A stretch of DNA of 22,548 nt from Fragilaria radians (lineage: Eukaryota > Bacillariophyta > Fragilariophyceae > Fragilariales > Fragilariaceae), in assembly GCA_900642245.1 (NCBI GenBank), contig CAAAJI010000218.1:78760-101307 (forward strand), in the 5' to 3' direction. Positions 9,737 to 19,933 of this stretch are shown here, piece by piece. The notes beneath the pieces are model-generated. The model searched no databases. It saw nothing but the letters and a program-made list of their open reading frames with translations, and was not told the origin of the DNA. The translations under genes and the position numbers were made by a program. Numbering within the stretch: position 1 is the stretch's first letter; each line of letters begins with the position of its first letter.

Positions 9737-10737
9737 ACCATGCATTATTGTATATCACACTTTCCTTCTATACTTTGAACTAGGACAATTTCTAGAAATC
9801 AAATCCAGCAGTTTACATTACAAAAGCCATTCAACATACCATTGCGCATGCAATGAAATTTTGCTTGATGACTCAACCTCGGCATCCTTGGATGTCTGAA
9901 AACTTTAAGCGTTGAAACAAAAAAGCGAAAATATAGTGCTCAATATTTACAATTCATATTGGTGATGATTGGCTAAAAATTGAATAGCAAATGAACAATC
10001 AAAACCTTGAACAAGAGTGATGGGCACTATTACGATGACTATTCGCACAGACTGTAGGGCATTAAATGAATAGTTTGGGTTTTTTCTATCTCCATAATGG
10101 CATTACTTAACATACTGCTCTCGCTCACATGTTGCCAAATTTCACTTTCTTTCTCAGCTTTTATGACTACAATTTCAGTCTTGCTTGCACTTAAACTCTA
10201 ATGTGTGAAGCATAGTTCTTACCTTATTGCAAGCTGGAATGATTTCTTACTTCCCACCATTCCTCTGATGACCCAGAGGCTTTGCTAATACCTGCTGCAG
10301 TTTCTCGTCGATTCATGTTTACAAAAGTAATAATGCCTGGATTTTATGCTGCTCTGGCCCTATGATAGTTCAAGATATTGTGTCAAGGTTGAAACAACTC
10401 ACAACAGAAAGGCTGTCACCAAGTAACCATGATAGTCATACCAATCGATCTATCAACATACGTAATGAATAAAAAAATTCCACAATTGGACCAAAATATA
10501 TGCCACAAAAGTTAAGATGCACATTTTGCAGTTTTACCATACTTTGTGGCTTTGAATACCATTAAATAGATATTTTTCAGTATTTACATGAGTCCAGAAA
10601 AGTCTTCCCTATAGCTAGGTCCTTCATAAGATTAGCAGCAGCAAATGTTGTCAATATCACAGCTTTCCACATGGTTATGGCAGTTCATCAAGTGCTGGTA
10701 GAATCGACCCCAATTAAATATTATGACATTTTCACCA
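9737..10737. other. AT-rich intergenic DNA right of the repeat arm (copy A)
   Basis: No recognisable coding region or RNA. In copy B the same DNA forms the spacer between the two inverted arms. Small indels separate the copies, for example six bases (TAGCTA) near 10612. Confidence 0.55.
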
Positions 10738-10834
10738 CTAGGGGCTGATGCTTTTACATAGAACTTGATAGACTCTTCTTGTGAATTCTGAGGACTAGAT
10801 CTTTTGCAATTTAGGCTGACCCAACACTTGACCT
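10738..10834. other. Copy A-specific sequence at the gap edge
   Basis: The copies agree through TTCACCA (10731-10737 and 21581-21587). Copy A then has about 90 bases without a match in copy B, followed by TTGACCT (10828-10834), which may correspond to TTGACCT at 21593-21599. This may be an indel or an unrelated contig end. Confidence 0.5.
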
Positions 10835-10854
10835 NNNNNNNNNNNNNNNNNNNN
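10835..10854. other. Assembly gap of 20 N
   Basis: Twenty undetermined bases join the end of copy A to the start of copy B. The round number suggests a placeholder rather than a measured gap. Any frame read through it is an artefact. Confidence 0.99.
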
Positions 10855-10856
10855 TT

Positions 10857-11720
10857 GATAACCCACAGGCTCCCGTCCGGCTTATCCTTGAGGGTGCTGG
10901 AGGACAACCATTGCCCACAGGAAAAGTTACCGAGATTAAATGTGATGCTTACCTTGCAGCGGTTGGTCGTATCCCAAATACCGGTAATTTAAATTTGGCA
11001 GCGGCAGGTATACAAGTTGATACGTACGGTGGAATATTGGTGGATTCTAATCTCCGAACGACATGTAAGGCTCGAAATGTCTATGCCGCAGGTGATGTCT
11101 TGGGGAGACCATTTCTAGCATCGACTGGGGTGGCACAAGGAATTGCATCCATTGCAGCGATGTTTGGAGAACCAGGGAAGGAGGATCCGGTATCCTTATC
11201 AACATGCGACCCAGAGGATGAACTATGTATCGACGGTGATATTAGTAAGACTGGAGAATCATTTGATCCTGGGTCCCTGGCGTCCAATCCATTTGCATTT
11301 CCAACGGGTGTCTGGACATCTCCAGAAGCATCCTACTATGGTTTATCGACGCAGCAAGCGAAAGAGATGGGTATTGATGCCGGTGAAGGCATTGCCTTGT
11401 ACGCTGAATGCCTCCGGGGTCGAGTTTTCTCACCGAATGGATTGCTTAAAATTGTATTTGAGAAACCTGCCGGTCGCATCTTAGGAGTTCACATTGTTGG
11501 AGATGACGCTTGCGAATTAATCCATTACGGTATGGAGCTTGTCAAGTCGCACAGGACAGTTGTTGATCTTACATCTTGCTTGTATTCAGCTGTAACCTAT
11601 CATGAAATGTACAAAATCGCAGCTGTAAATGCGTTAGATGAAGCAGGAGCACGGAAGAGGAGAGCAGCTGCTGGAGCTGCACTGTCAGCCAGAAATCGAC
11701 GAAATCGTTCAGCATCCTAG
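10857..11720 (+). CDS. Pyridine nucleotide-disulfide oxidoreductase, soluble transhydrogenase-like, 3' part (copy B)
   Basis: It is 287 residues from the gap edge to the stop, with three amino-acid differences from copy A in the part compared (SG/PG-type change near residue 20, I/T after GRIPN, S/T before YGG). All motifs listed for copy A are present: GRIPN, VYAAGDV, the acidic insert, GVHIVGDDACELIH, and AVTYHE in place of HPTxxE. Its N-terminal half is missing because the segment begins at the N gap. If the window is taken literally this copy has no 5' end and would be a truncated gene; if the copies are haplotypes, both share one upstream half that was assembled elsewhere. Convergent with the acetyltransferase, with the same 162-base spacing between stops. 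Confidence 0.85.
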   Translation, partial: DNPQAPVRLILEGAGGQPLPTGKVTEIKCDAYLAAVGRIPNTGNLNLAAAGIQVDTYGGILVDSNLRTTCKARNVYAAGDVLGRPFLASTGVAQGIASIAAMFGEPGKEDPVSLSTCDPEDELCIDGDISKTGESFDPGSLASNPFAFPTGVWTSPEASYYGLSTQQAKEMGIDAGEGIALYAECLRGRVFSPNGLLKIVFEKPAGRILGVHIVGDDACELIHYGMELVKSHRTVVDLTSCLYSAVTYHEMYKIAAVNALDEAGARKRRAAAGAALSARNRRNRSAS

Positions 11721-11882
11721 AAACTATATTAAACAGATCAAACATCATTCCAAAGTAGCCGTCCTAAACTAAATTCACACACTACTCTAGGATAACTTCG
11801 ATAAATTAGCGCTACAATGTGACATGACCCTAATAGATTGGATTAAAATCTCAAATAATGAATGATTTCACTGGATAGCTCT
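11721..11882. other. Convergent 3' intergenic region (copy B)
   Basis: Same length (162 bases) as in copy A and nearly identical; the AATAAA of copy A reads GATAAA at 11800-11805. Confidence 0.7.
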
Positions 11883-14800
11883 TCAAATTTTGAAAGACAC
11901 CGGAAGAGGAATGAAATCTTCTTTCACGGTTCGTCTCTCAAAGCAAGTAGAGCACAGCTCTTCTCCTCGGTGAGAAGTTCCACCCATGTTGTCGTTTCTA
12001 GATGCTTGAAGTGTAGGGGAAACACGCATGGAATGATGCCTCTCCTCAATACGACGAATACGATGCCAACGAATGTCCTGAATAAATTGATCGCATGATG
12101 TGCATATAGGTACAAGTCCGGGCGCACCGTCGTTGTGGATGTGATACAATAAAATGGACGTGCTATACTTCGCACGGCGTAGAGTATCAAATTCTAGGTT
12201 TCGAAATTGTGAAAACTCTAGAAAGGCGTGGCGCGCGTCTGCAATGCGAGATGGAGCTACTGGTTTTTCCTCGATTAACGATGCACAAAATGATCGAATA
12301 TACTCATTGAACACCGTTTCTTTGATCTCTTCCGCAGACGTCATATTCCTCGTAGGAAGAAGAGAACATGAGAAGAATGATGTCCGCATCTTTCTCACGG
12401 ATAAAGCCACTTCTTCTCCAAGCCAAGATTGACGTCTGCGCTTACATGCAGACTCACCACATGTCGAAGAATCCGAGGATCGATGACGTTTCAGACTCGG
12501 TTTTTTCTTTCCAGCTTGAGCTGCTGTAGATGAGCTTGGACATTTTTTCTCAGATATCCAAATATCATGGCCTATCATTTTTTGTTGGATTGCATCCTCG
12601 CCACCTGTTAGCAATTCAATATTCGGATTATCATTATGAAAAAGGTTGCAAGTCGACATCATTATCTGAGGAGATTTGTCCTCAGAGCCTACCAAGACGT
12701 TGGCTTCCATGGAGACTTTCATATCATCTCTTTCAGACAAAGAATGTTGAGTTGGTAGCAGACTATTCTCGTAAGCCATTATTTGTAATTGCGTTTGCTT
12801 GAAAACGTCGCTTTCACAAGATGGAGAAGAAGGCTCTGACGATGTATAGGACGGTTGCCTTTCCATGTTATAATCTAAGTTCATACTTAAAAACGCTAAT
12901 TGTGTCCAAGCGTTTTCAGAATCATAACCAACTCCTGTGTACATAGTGCGCCAGTGTTTCACAATATTATGTAGCTCCTTGAGAAAAATGTCACGAACTT
13001 CTAATGCCATTTGATGAACGGCATGTCCCTCTGGGTTATACTGCATCGCATTTGCAAATACTAGCTCCACATCATCTACCACGTCCTTGAGTCTTAGGTA
13101 TTCACCAAGGGTGCACTTTGAATAAACAGTTCCAAGATCCATTGGTTTTGTTATCACCTGGTGATAGTCGTGTAGTTGCAAGGAAGCCGCATTTACAGGC
13201 AGCAAGAAAGGCGCCGCTGCTGGAATTGTCATTACTCTATCACGAATTAGAGATGATATCTGAAGAGCTGGGCAGCAGATATTTAAGAGTTCTTGATCCT
13301 TTGGTTTACCTTTGATACAACGCAAAATGCTAGATGCTTGAAGGCGAACAGCTTCTTCTATCCAGAAATCACCATCCAAAAGAGGGGGGCATGCCATTCT
13401 CCCATCAATTACACCATCTTCAAGGATAATTGTATTTTCAGGATCCAGTGCAATCCCCGCATCATTAGAATACACCCGAATTTGCAATGGAAATGAGGAT
13501 TCGAATAAACTCTGAACATCGGTGACAACACCGCAATCTATACAACGTTTCAGGGCTCCATGATACCACGAAATTAAACGGTCTTTGGTAGGTGTTCTCT
13601 GAGATGCTGGATGATTCCAAAATATAAACGAGTTTCCTCTGGAAGGTGGACAAGCCCAAATATGTGCTGATTCGTAACCTCGTGCCCTTGCTGTAGCCAG
13701 ATAGGCGGTAAGTATTTCGCGGAAAACATCTGTGCGACAGGATCGAGGACGGAAATGCTCAACAGAGTCCAGATATGCGATATAGACTCGCTTATTCTGA
13801 GTTCCAATAATCCCTTCATCAAAGTTGTCGTCACAGTCATATTCATGGACATACATACAAAAGATGCAGACATCAGCACCATCGAACTTTTGAAAAAGAG
13901 TAATTGCTTTGGATTTGTAGTGTACTAAAGCTGGTGGCACTACTCCTGAGCCGGGATTTGGTTTGGAGTGCATTCGAAAATGGCTTCTTACAACTTCAGG
14001 AACTTTGAACTCCTTCATGCAATCGGATAAAACTCTCACTGATACAGTTTTCTCAGCATTCGGCACATTCCTCTTTGCAATGCAGTCACGTACTTTTTCT
14101 TCTATGAAGGAGGAAATCTTGGTGACAGGTATCTTATCGGCAGACCAAGGTGAAGGTGAATGGGTGATATTATCAAGTCTTGCTGGAGCATCAGAGCCTG
14201 ATAGAAAAGTATAAGCATCACAGCTGCCTGTTTTTCCGCGAGAATCGTTTGATGGGAGATGTTCAACGGTAAAAGATGCACAGCTAAAGCATTTAAAATC
14301 TTCATCAGAGTGTACATATTCGTTGAACATACAACAAATCTTGTGGACTCCTGCTTTACATACTTTGCAAGTCAGCCAAGATTCCACCATTTCCTCTTCA
14401 TTTTTTCGTTTCAACAGATCACGCTTGAAACGAACCGAAGATCCGAACGAGTTAATTTGGTCATTGGTATGAGGTAAAACTGCTTGAAGGTTTGTGTAAC
14501 ATCTTTGGCAAAATTGACGACTGCCATCTTTGGCGATATAGTACATGGCACCTTTTCGAATTTTTGCGCCCATACAATTAGATCCAGTACAGATAAGAAG
14601 CGCAGGCTCTTGAGAGAGACACCCTTGGTCACAGATTTTGCACCGACGCCCTAGACAGGAGAGACAGCTATGCTTTGCATTCTTCGCAGCAACACTCATG
14701 GCTCTTTTATACATTCTTTCAGATTGAGCTGGATTGACGTGAGGATCTTCCACGTGAAGAGACGATCCTCTAAGTCCTAATCTTCCTTCAAAGGAGGTCG

Positions 14801-15686
14801 AGTTCATAGACACTGCTGGATCATGAGCTTCTAATACTCTTGAAAGTTGGATGGATTTCGAACACTCAGAATTCCATTGCGAACTTTCGCCTGGAGAAGC
14901 ATAACAATCGAATGGATTGGGTACCGTTGGTTCAGAGAACGATCTAACAAGTTCTTGCGTGCTTTCCAATGATGATACATTAGGATGCACCATAGAGTAG
15001 GATCCACTTTGTTGATTCATTGTAGAGGAATGTGAGGTGGCAAGGATCACTTGATAAGATTCTTCGAAACTCTGGAGGAGGTTTTTCGCTGCAATATGCA
15101 CTAAATTATTCGCAGGATTATAGGTCATGGCATTGGTAAAAACCAAGCGAATGTCCTTTGCCACTTCTTCTCTATTGCGATACGCAATAGCATGCAATTT
15201 GGCTTTAATGGTTCCCAAGTCTCTAGGTTGCGTAATTATACTCGCGTAATCGACCAGGTTGAGAGCCACTGGATCGACAGGATAGTTAAACATACCCTTA
15301 CGATTGTATACGGGATGTGCCATCAGTCGTGACACTAACAGGCGCATGGGAAACAACTCACATTCTAGACGAAGTGCATGGATATGAATCGATTCAGAAG
15401 TTTCGGACGACACTGGATAACAGTGTCTCGTGTCAAAGCTATCGGATATTGCAACACTCTCCTTTTTTTCGCCAACGGAATCCTCGTCGTTTTCACTAAT
15501 GTATTGTGCTTCTTTAGATACACCTTGAGAGAGTCGTGTATTAACCTGCCGCAGAACGATGAGTTGTGACTCATCTGAAGAACTTTCATCATCGACCGTA
15601 TCAACCGCACATTCTCTCTTGTCACAAGTTTCATCTGAAGCAGTACAAGGAGAACGTATATCAAAATTATTGCTTTGTGCAGTCAT
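11883..15686 (-). CDS. CBP/p300-type histone acetyltransferase with two bromodomains, intact (copy B)
   Basis: A nuclear lysine acetyltransferase predicted to acetylate histones and transcription factors. Start chosen: first in-frame ATG (15684-15686); upstream the frame reaches only TTG beside a TAA. Length 1267 residues, one exon. Domains: bromodomain 1 ~105-215 (acetyl-lysine Asn190 in NAMTYN); Cys/His zinc region ~341-397; PHD-like finger ~423-471 (CKVC...HKICCMFNEY...CFSC); KAT11 ~520-782 with YLDSV, CRTDVFREIL, HIWACPP, SWY and GDFW; bromodomain 2 ~802-912 (Asn884 in NAMQYN); basic segments ~1060-1069 and 1082-1085; ZZ-like end ~1166-1250. D640, R651, W677 and Y708 align with p300 D1399, R1410, W1436 and Y1467, so catalysis looks intact. 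The ZZ finger has CTSC and CSTC but lacks the middle CxxC. No KIX or TAZ domain is seen. A bromodomain after the catalytic domain is not the animal or plant layout I know. Confidence 0.93.
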   Translation of the reverse strand: MTAQSNNFDIRSPCTASDETCDKRECAVDTVDDESSSDESQLIVLRQVNTRLSQGVSKEAQYISENDEDSVGEKKESVAISDSFDTRHCYPVSSETSESIHIHALRLECELFPMRLLVSRLMAHPVYNRKGMFNYPVDPVALNLVDYASIITQPRDLGTIKAKLHAIAYRNREEVAKDIRLVFTNAMTYNPANNLVHIAAKNLLQSFEESYQVILATSHSSTMNQQSGSYSMVHPNVSSLESTQELVRSFSEPTVPNPFDCYASPGESSQWNSECSKSIQLSRVLEAHDPAVSMNSTSFEGRLGLRGSSLHVEDPHVNPAQSERMYKRAMSVAAKNAKHSCLSCLGRRCKICDQGCLSQEPALLICTGSNCMGAKIRKGAMYYIAKDGSRQFCQRCYTNLQAVLPHTNDQINSFGSSVRFKRDLLKRKNEEEMVESWLTCKVCKAGVHKICCMFNEYVHSDEDFKCFSCASFTVEHLPSNDSRGKTGSCDAYTFLSGSDAPARLDNITHSPSPWSADKIPVTKISSFIEEKVRDCIAKRNVPNAEKTVSVRVLSDCMKEFKVPEVVRSHFRMHSKPNPGSGVVPPALVHYKSKAITLFQKFDGADVCIFCMYVHEYDCDDNFDEGIIGTQNKRVYIAYLDSVEHFRPRSCRTDVFREILTAYLATARARGYESAHIWACPPSRGNSFIFWNHPASQRTPTKDRLISWYHGALKRCIDCGVVTDVQSLFESSFPLQIRVYSNDAGIALDPENTIILEDGVIDGRMACPPLLDGDFWIEEAVRLQASSILRCIKGKPKDQELLNICCPALQISSLIRDRVMTIPAAAPFLLPVNAASLQLHDYHQVITKPMDLGTVYSKCTLGEYLRLKDVVDDVELVFANAMQYNPEGHAVHQMALEVRDIFLKELHNIVKHWRTMYTGVGYDSENAWTQLAFLSMNLDYNMERQPSYTSSEPSSPSCESDVFKQTQLQIMAYENSLLPTQHSLSERDDMKVSMEANVLVGSEDKSPQIMMSTCNLFHNDNPNIELLTGGEDAIQQKMIGHDIWISEKKCPSSSTAAQAGKKKPSLKRHRSSDSSTCGESACKRRRQSWLGEEVALSVRKMRTSFFSCSLLPTRNMTSAEEIKETVFNEYIRSFCASLIEEKPVAPSRIADARHAFLEFSQFRNLEFDTLRRAKYSTSILLYHIHNDGAPGLVPICTSCDQFIQDIRWHRIRRIEERHHSMRVSPTLQASRNDNMGGTSHRGEELCSTCFERRTVKEDFIPLPVSFKI

Positions 15687-16168
15687 ATTAGTACGAATGA
15701 CAACTTTTCTCAAAATGAATGTATATGTACACTTTGGAATAGGGAGTGAGGGCGAAAAGTTAGAATTATTGCAAGACACAAGATATTTTCTGATGTTGAG
15801 TTGAATCGATATCAATTAACAAGGTTTCGATGTAAAAATATTTCGAATGAAATTTGTGAGCGTTCACATCCTCAACTTGAGTGACACCCGAAAAACAAAC
15901 AGTACAGTGGCGTAGAATTATACATGAAAATATATAATCGTAATTTTCTGTTGAGACTTCTGATGTTGGCTACCATGAAAGAATAACATTCCGGTTTGAG
16001 AATCAGAATGAGAATGCCAGAGGAGCATGACAGAGGAGCATGCCTCAATGAAATGGTAATGAATAAAGGAAATGAAGAACTTAAACGACCTGGGGAACGA
16101 GGACGAAGTTTAAAAAACGGCACATGAATATGTCGGGTCATAGTGATTCGCCATTCCATTCTTATCAA
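15687..16168. other. Upstream region of the acetyltransferase gene (copy B)
   Basis: Presumed 5' UTR and promoter of the minus-strand gene. No clear core promoter motif. Contains the shorter version of the 13-base tandem repeat. Confidence 0.5.
16019..16042 (+). repeat. 13-bp tandem repeat, about 1.8 units (copy B)
   Basis: AGAGGAGCATGAC at 16019-16031 followed by a partial unit to 16042, one unit fewer than in copy A. Confidence 0.85.
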
Positions 16169-16676
16169 TTATTTGACTTTGTGAATATGTATGTGACATG
16201 CCTCAATGAAGTGAGAATACACTCTCGGAGTAGATATGGCATCAGGTGGGAAGCCATTGATTAATCTCTAAAAATCGACATGGAACATGATAGTCGATCC
16301 GTCATCATACACAAAGGAAAACCCCATGCAGCTGCAGCTCAGCTGGTGGTTGGGGAACTCTTGTTCACATCGAATTCTAAAAACTTACGCAACTCTTTCG
16401 TACAAAACATACGACCAGTACTGGTCTGCATAAATTCTACTTACAAGAATTTGATGGACATCCCAATTGGAATTCCCTATCCAATAATTTCAGAAAAAAT
16501 TGGACTTCTATGCTTTCCAGAATAATTTGTGGTTCATTTCTGTAATTTAACTCGTACTCAAAAGTTTCTCGAGTATTAAAAAGTTGTGCACGACTTCGTG
16601 TACGAATTCCTCTGTAATCGGAAGTCCTCGAATTGTATCTCAAGAATCGGAGTGGAAATACAAAAGGAGCCAATCA
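16169..16676 (-). pseudogene. Disrupted counterpart of the unknown two-part reading region (copy B)
   Basis: The upstream open frame (16437-16673) is kept with a few changes. The downstream part, open for 86 codons in copy A, has a two-base insertion (CACATCG near 16366 against CATCG) and a new TAG within HVDF (near 16268-16270). The stop codon position of copy A also reads TTA. If copy A encodes a protein here, copy B does not. Equally, the loss of frame can mean neither copy is coding. Confidence 0.3.
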
Positions 16677-18049
16677 GAATAATTCCTTTTTGCGCAACAA
16701 CTTGCGTCATTGGAAGAATTCGATTCAACTCTTATACTAGGAGGAAACGTACGGACAGACGAGACATCTGTCGTTTGTTTTGGAGGGAAATATCTTTCTT
16801 GTGTGAAATCTTTGAATTACGAATTATAGCCATCACCAAGCAGGAGAAACTGTGAAGAACTGTGAAGACATTTAATGAGTTTTATCATTTATCAGTCAGT
16901 GCTTGGCCGTTTTCTTTTGACTTCAGCGAGAATGACAATGACTTAATTCTCCTGTCGGGTGGATGCTTGGATACAAAGTGTGTACAGCTATACAATGGAT
17001 TACATTAGGCTTACATCGTCGTTGTAGTAGTCATCAAAGCCTATTGCATCTAACTGAGCTCTAGATAGACCTGCATGTCGAAGAGAAGGTTGAAGAATTT
17101 AAGAAAATGAGCTTGTACTCAAAGTTAGATACAAGCGTTGTGCATACTTTACTTTCTTTTTCATAAAGTTGAATTGAAAGTTTCAAAAGCCGGTTGTCAG
17201 TTTCAGCGTTGAGACTCTTTCTTCAACCTACCATTTTTTAAAAAGGGTTACTATTGAGATAAATCATTGGATACAAAAGTTTGACTTGAGCTTTGCCACT
17301 TCTTAGATCGAGAACTGCAGAATGTCGGAAAGATGTTTGAAGGTAAATCATAGCACAATATGAAGTCCAAGGATTGCACGCGCAACGAAACAGAATATCA
17401 ATTGAACAAATTTCAGGTTTGATAAGTAATCTTTGTTTAGCGTAACAGTCATTAGTTATCATTATTGTTCTATTATTGAATGCCAAGATGAGAGGTGACA
17501 ACCCAATTTCAAAATTCTTACTCACATAGGTTACCTTTACTAATGAGCAAGACTATGTTACCCTTCATAATGCCTTTGAATCTCAATCATTTGACCAGTA
17601 AATCCAGAAGTTGGGTGTACCAACAACCCCTCACCATTAGTAAATCCTGCACAGGGAAAAAATCTCTAACAAGATTTTCCTCAGTCTATAAACAGATGCA
17701 TGAATTTGGATGGCTACCTCAAAGATGCCAAAACAAGGCAATGCCAACATTTTTGTGGATCTAGTAGAATGTATATTGAAAGATTAGAAGCCCTTTCTGG
17801 ATAAATTATTTTGCTATTTCAAACAAGCAATAGTGATTCTAATGAATAAAGATAAGCGTTTGCAATTTTCACACTCCCTGGAATTCAACATTAATCTTAT
17901 CCTATACATGCTATGGCGGAAAATACTTGGTAAAATATCAGTACAGTTTTCTTTGACCTGAAATCAGAATATTTCTCTAATTTTCAATATTTCATTCTTC
18001 AACAATTTTATCTTGTTTCTGCTTTGACATTTGACTTATTCGGCCGCTA
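16677..18049. other. AT-rich intergenic DNA (copy B)
   Basis: Counterpart of 5826-7179. Longer open frames occur here than in copy A (17238-17525 - and 17495-17764 +), but they exist only because of small indels between copies and have no recognised motif. Confidence 0.55.
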
Positions 18050-18495
18050 GTTATTTCACAAATCTCATCATTTCCTTCTTGCTCTTAGTCTATGACGTAG
18101 AGCTTTAGGATGAAGGTATAGACAGTTCACAGGTTGTACGAGTGTTGTTTGTGTATAATCAAGTTTAAAATCCCAAAGATTAATTTTGTGCAGATTCAAA
18201 ATGTAGAATCATTAACAATACAAGCAAAACTATCGTCAATAAACAACTCAAGGAAGCTGTTGTATTCACAAGTTATGTGGCTCAAAGCAAGCCCTTGCTT
18301 TTGAATGTAACCAACAAATATTGCGATAGTACACACCGTTAACATCATTCTAAAGGAGTATACTACCACAATCGAGATTTGCGAAGAAGATTTGTCGGGA
18401 TTGAGCTGCCTTGACAACTATTAAAGAGCAGGATCCGAGAAAAGTTTCAAGAATCTAGAAACAGAAGGTGGAATAAAATCACAGCATTCAATTAA
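18050..18495 (-). mobile_element. Decayed Ty1/copia-like reverse transcriptase-RNase H fragment (copy B)
   Basis: The core frame 18196-18417 repeats the copy A fragment with NPDKS, QKQGLAL and LELFIDDSFACIVNDS and a handful of substitutions. The same stops and frame changes surround it, so it was dead before the copies separated. Confidence 0.4.
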
Positions 18496-19641
18496 ATGTA
18501 AGATCATGTAACGGAATGTATAATTTTGCATTGTTAATTTAAGGCACTGTTTGCTTTAAACTAGACAAGAAGATGGATAAAAAGGATATTTTAACAAAGA
18601 AGGGGAATGAGATTAGCATACGTCTTAGGAAACAGCAAAGTTTGAAACTTACTTCAACTAATTGATCTGCAAGGGAGTATAAAAACCAGCGTGAAAACGG
18701 TTGGAACGACGTAAACATTTCAATAAATTAAGGAAGCACCATGATGAGTGGTAGAGATACATGGACTGATGAATCAGGAGCTTCCGCTCAAACGACCTAC
18801 CATCAAATGGATACTTGAAATGAAAGAGGACGCCAGGCATATCACAATTGGTCACACAAGTAATATGGCAATCAAATTAACAAGAAAGTGGCAAGGAAAA
18901 AAGAAAGACAAAGCAAGAAAGCTGCAATTTATAACCTGGACTGAAGTGTGACATATTGTAAATTAATGGATATGACGTATCAATTAGCCGAATGACAATT
19001 GTGTGCACATGCTAACAATGGCAATGATTTCCACTTTGTTTTGCTGTACGTTGCAGCTCACAATAATACATCAAGTTGGATCCGTTGTAAAATTTATTTT
19101 TAATCTCCAATAGGTTTGAAAAATCAAAAAGTAATAAAGAAAACATAGATCTTGAAGATGCTCAATAAATAATTGTACAATAATGAAAGCCCAAACATTA
19201 TCTTTCCTCAAATGACAGTAAAACAATCGAAATATGAACCAACATGTTGGTATGTAAAGATGAAGATGAGGGTTCAAAATCGAGACCTCAAAGCCTCAGT
19301 CAGACAGATTAGAGAGTTGTCTTCACTATGCAGATGTTATAAACTACAATCAAAAACTATGTTGTAGATAAAAATTGTATAAAGAAACTATTCATACAAA
19401 ATATGCATCTCTAGATCCTGGAGTAATGTTACTAAACTTCTCAGGCAAAAGTTGTGCAAAATCATGCAACATGGTGTCATGTAGCAGATTCGTTTGAAGT
19501 CTTCGCGCGGGAGTAAATTTTGATTTTGAAGCCATCCTGAAGAGATAGAAATATTGCTGTCATTAAGTCTCCTAGAGACTACTCATGATTCTGAAAGTGA
19601 TTGTGAAATTAAGTAATAACATTCATGCTTTATTGTACCTT
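18496..19641. other. AT-rich intergenic DNA (copy B)
   Basis: Counterpart of 7641-8785; nothing recognisable. Confidence 0.55.
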
Positions 19642-19926
19642 TGAATCAAGGAAAGAACCCGGATAACCCAAATGATATTCTTTAATTCTTCGTGAACCGT
19701 CATATACAATGGCGCAGCTAAAACACTATATTTTATTCCAAACTCCAATAAGTCTCGGGGCTATCCAAGGGTATACAGTATAAATCAAAGGAGCTTCGAT
19801 TGATGAACCCACGCAGTCCTGGAATCCAGTGATTTCCCAAAGGCACAAAGTCACACAATTGTTTCGCTGTGTTGTAATTGGCCATGAAATAAGCGTTTTA
19901 TCCAAGAAGAAAATTGCTTCTGTCAC
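19642..19926 (-). mobile_element. Decayed PIF/Harbinger-like DDE transposase fragment (copy B)
   Basis: Same remnant as at 8786-9070: GFQDCVGSS, IAPRLIG, the stop at 19726-19728, then YDGSRRI and YPGSFLD in the same frame. The shared stop shows inactivation predates the split of the copies. Confidence 0.4.
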
Positions 19927-19933
19927 ATGCCGT

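Larger units (their letters stand above)
1..10737 (+). repeat. Copy A of a ~10.8 kb directly repeated segment
   Basis: Base n here aligns with base n+10854 in copy B at the left end (offset 10856 around the repeat arm, shifting by small indels between). In the first 866 bases I count about 24 differences, nearly all synonymous. Genic and transposon-derived DNA are equally conserved in order. Confidence 0.97.

Noticed and set aside
9340..9739. Repeat arm as a copia LTR beginning TGTTATTAG
   Set aside because: No second direct copy, primer-binding site or polypurine tract was found next to it, and its only related copy is inverted.
10632..10992. Open frames crossing the N gap on both strands
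   Set aside because: They run through undetermined bases and join unrelated contig ends, so they are artefacts.
15687..15815. Extension of the acetyltransferase by 43 residues to MISIQ
   Set aside because: The codon at 15813-15815 is TTG, directly after an in-frame TAA; the first ATG is at 15684-15686.
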